Shown here: in pieces, positions 15,594 through 16,010 of the stretch
How the letters are laid out: each line of letters opens with the position of its first letter
Position numbering within the stretch: the stretch's first letter is position 1
NCBI GenBank assembly: GCA_902475435.1
Contig: CABRZL010000042.1
Location: forward strand, 1-16,010
DNA: 16,010 nt
Origin: an uncultured Eubacteriales bacterium
GTDB lineage: Bacteria; Bacillota; Clostridia; Oscillospirales; Oscillospiraceae
Direction of reading: 5' to 3'
The notes under the pieces: generated by a model
The model's database searches: none
The model's input: only the letters and a program-made list of their open reading frames with translations
What the model was told of the DNA's origin: nothing
Translations under genes and position numbers: made by a program

Positions 15594-16010
15594 TTATATT
15601 TCCAAAGATGCAAAGACAGCATCCATATTCTCCTCTTTTAAGAACGCCTGTTCCATGGCATCATAAACAGATGCATTCCATATCTCAGCCTTATCTCCAA
15701 ACCCCAGCATGACTACTTCCTGGTCCAGATTCCCATAATTCCGCAATTCTGATGGCAAGAGAATCCTGCCCTGTTTGTCCGGCTCACACCGGACTGCATT
15801 TGCAAAGAAAAATCGTAGTTTCTGTGCTTGCGCCAGGGGCATGGCTTGTTTTTTCTCTTCAATATTTTTCCATGCATCTTCTGGCAAGACCATTAAAGAA
15901 TGTTGAAGCCCAATGGTAACATAAAATGCATCGCCCAGCTCCTCCCGAAGCCGGGCCGGAACAAAAAGACGGCCCTTACTGTCAATATTATGTCGATATT
16001 TTCCTGTCAT
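15594..16010 (-). CDS. mraZ: Transcriptional regulator MraZ
   Basis: MraZ is a ring-forming DNA-binding protein of the SpoVT/AbrB swapped-hairpin type that regulates dcw clusters by binding direct repeats upstream of its own gene. The 138-residue product carries two such domains, marked by DSKGRLFVPARLREEL (about 10-25) and DKQGRILLPSELR (about 78-90). The start MTGKYRHNID matches the family N-terminus, so the gene is complete even though its ATG is the last three bases of the window. Its promoter, ribosome binding site and MraZ boxes lie outside, so autoregulation cannot be checked here. Confidence 0.96.
   Translation of the reverse strand: MTGKYRHNIDSKGRLFVPARLREELGDAFYVTIGLQHSLMVLPEDAWKNIEEKKQAMPLAQAQKLRFFFANAVRCEPDKQGRILLPSELRNYGNLDQEVVMLGFGDKAEIWNASVYDAMEQAFLKEENMDAVFASLEI

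Overview
The window holds a low-to-moderate-GC Firmicutes chromosome segment, most likely Clostridia. The pointers are the gene order, the AGGAGG-type ribosome binding sites, a PASTA-tailed division PBP, a Firmicutes-type DivIB/FtsL pair, and a lipoprotein solute receptor of the LplA type. An Oscillospiraceae-like gut anaerobe is a reasonable guess, but the sequence alone does not prove it. MurE carries the DNPR motif of meso-diaminopimelate-adding enzymes, so the peptidoglycan is predicted to be DAP type. All genes I can support lie on the minus strand, so transcription runs from high to low coordinates.

Region 1 (about 16010 down to 3679) is a compact division and cell wall (dcw) cluster. 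Its order is mraZ - rsmH - ftsL - division PBP (pbpB/ftsI) - murE - murF - mraY - ftsW/spoVE - murG - divIB/ftsQ - ftsZ. From mraZ to divIB the gaps range from a few bases to about 75, with no convincing internal promoter or terminator. A 117-base gap before ftsZ carries a strong sigma-A-like promoter. A large GC-rich terminator hairpin follows ftsZ. The genes cover a transcriptional regulator (mraZ), a 16S rRNA methyltransferase (rsmH), cytoplasmic precursor synthesis (murE, murF), the lipid-linked steps (mraY, murG), the septal glycosyltransferase/transpeptidase pair (ftsW and PBP) with its DivIB-FtsL scaffold, and the Z-ring protein. murD, murC, ftsA and sepF are not present here.

Region 2 (about 3598 to 2774) is a single multi-spanning membrane protein resembling the YhfC family of putative membrane proteases, with the expected active-site residues replaced. 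It starts directly behind the ftsZ terminator and ends at a perfect 12-bp hairpin terminator.

Region 3 (about 2665 to 1697) is a radical SAM protein of the YtqA/YhcC (TIGR01212) family, the MnmL type linked to tRNA wobble-uridine modification.

Region 4 (1598 to the left edge) is a lipoprotein solute-binding protein of a carbohydrate-type ABC transporter, with its own promoter. It is cut by the window edge.

No stretch over 300 bases lacks a gene. I saw no tRNA, rRNA, CRISPR, transposon, phage gene or attachment site. The window is mainly an ordinary core-genome locus and I do not see an undescribed system in it. The more interesting points are details: the degenerate YhfC-like protein behind a terminator, unusual FtsZ T7-loop and C-terminal sequences, a Glu-rich insertion next to the PBP active site, and the missing murD.
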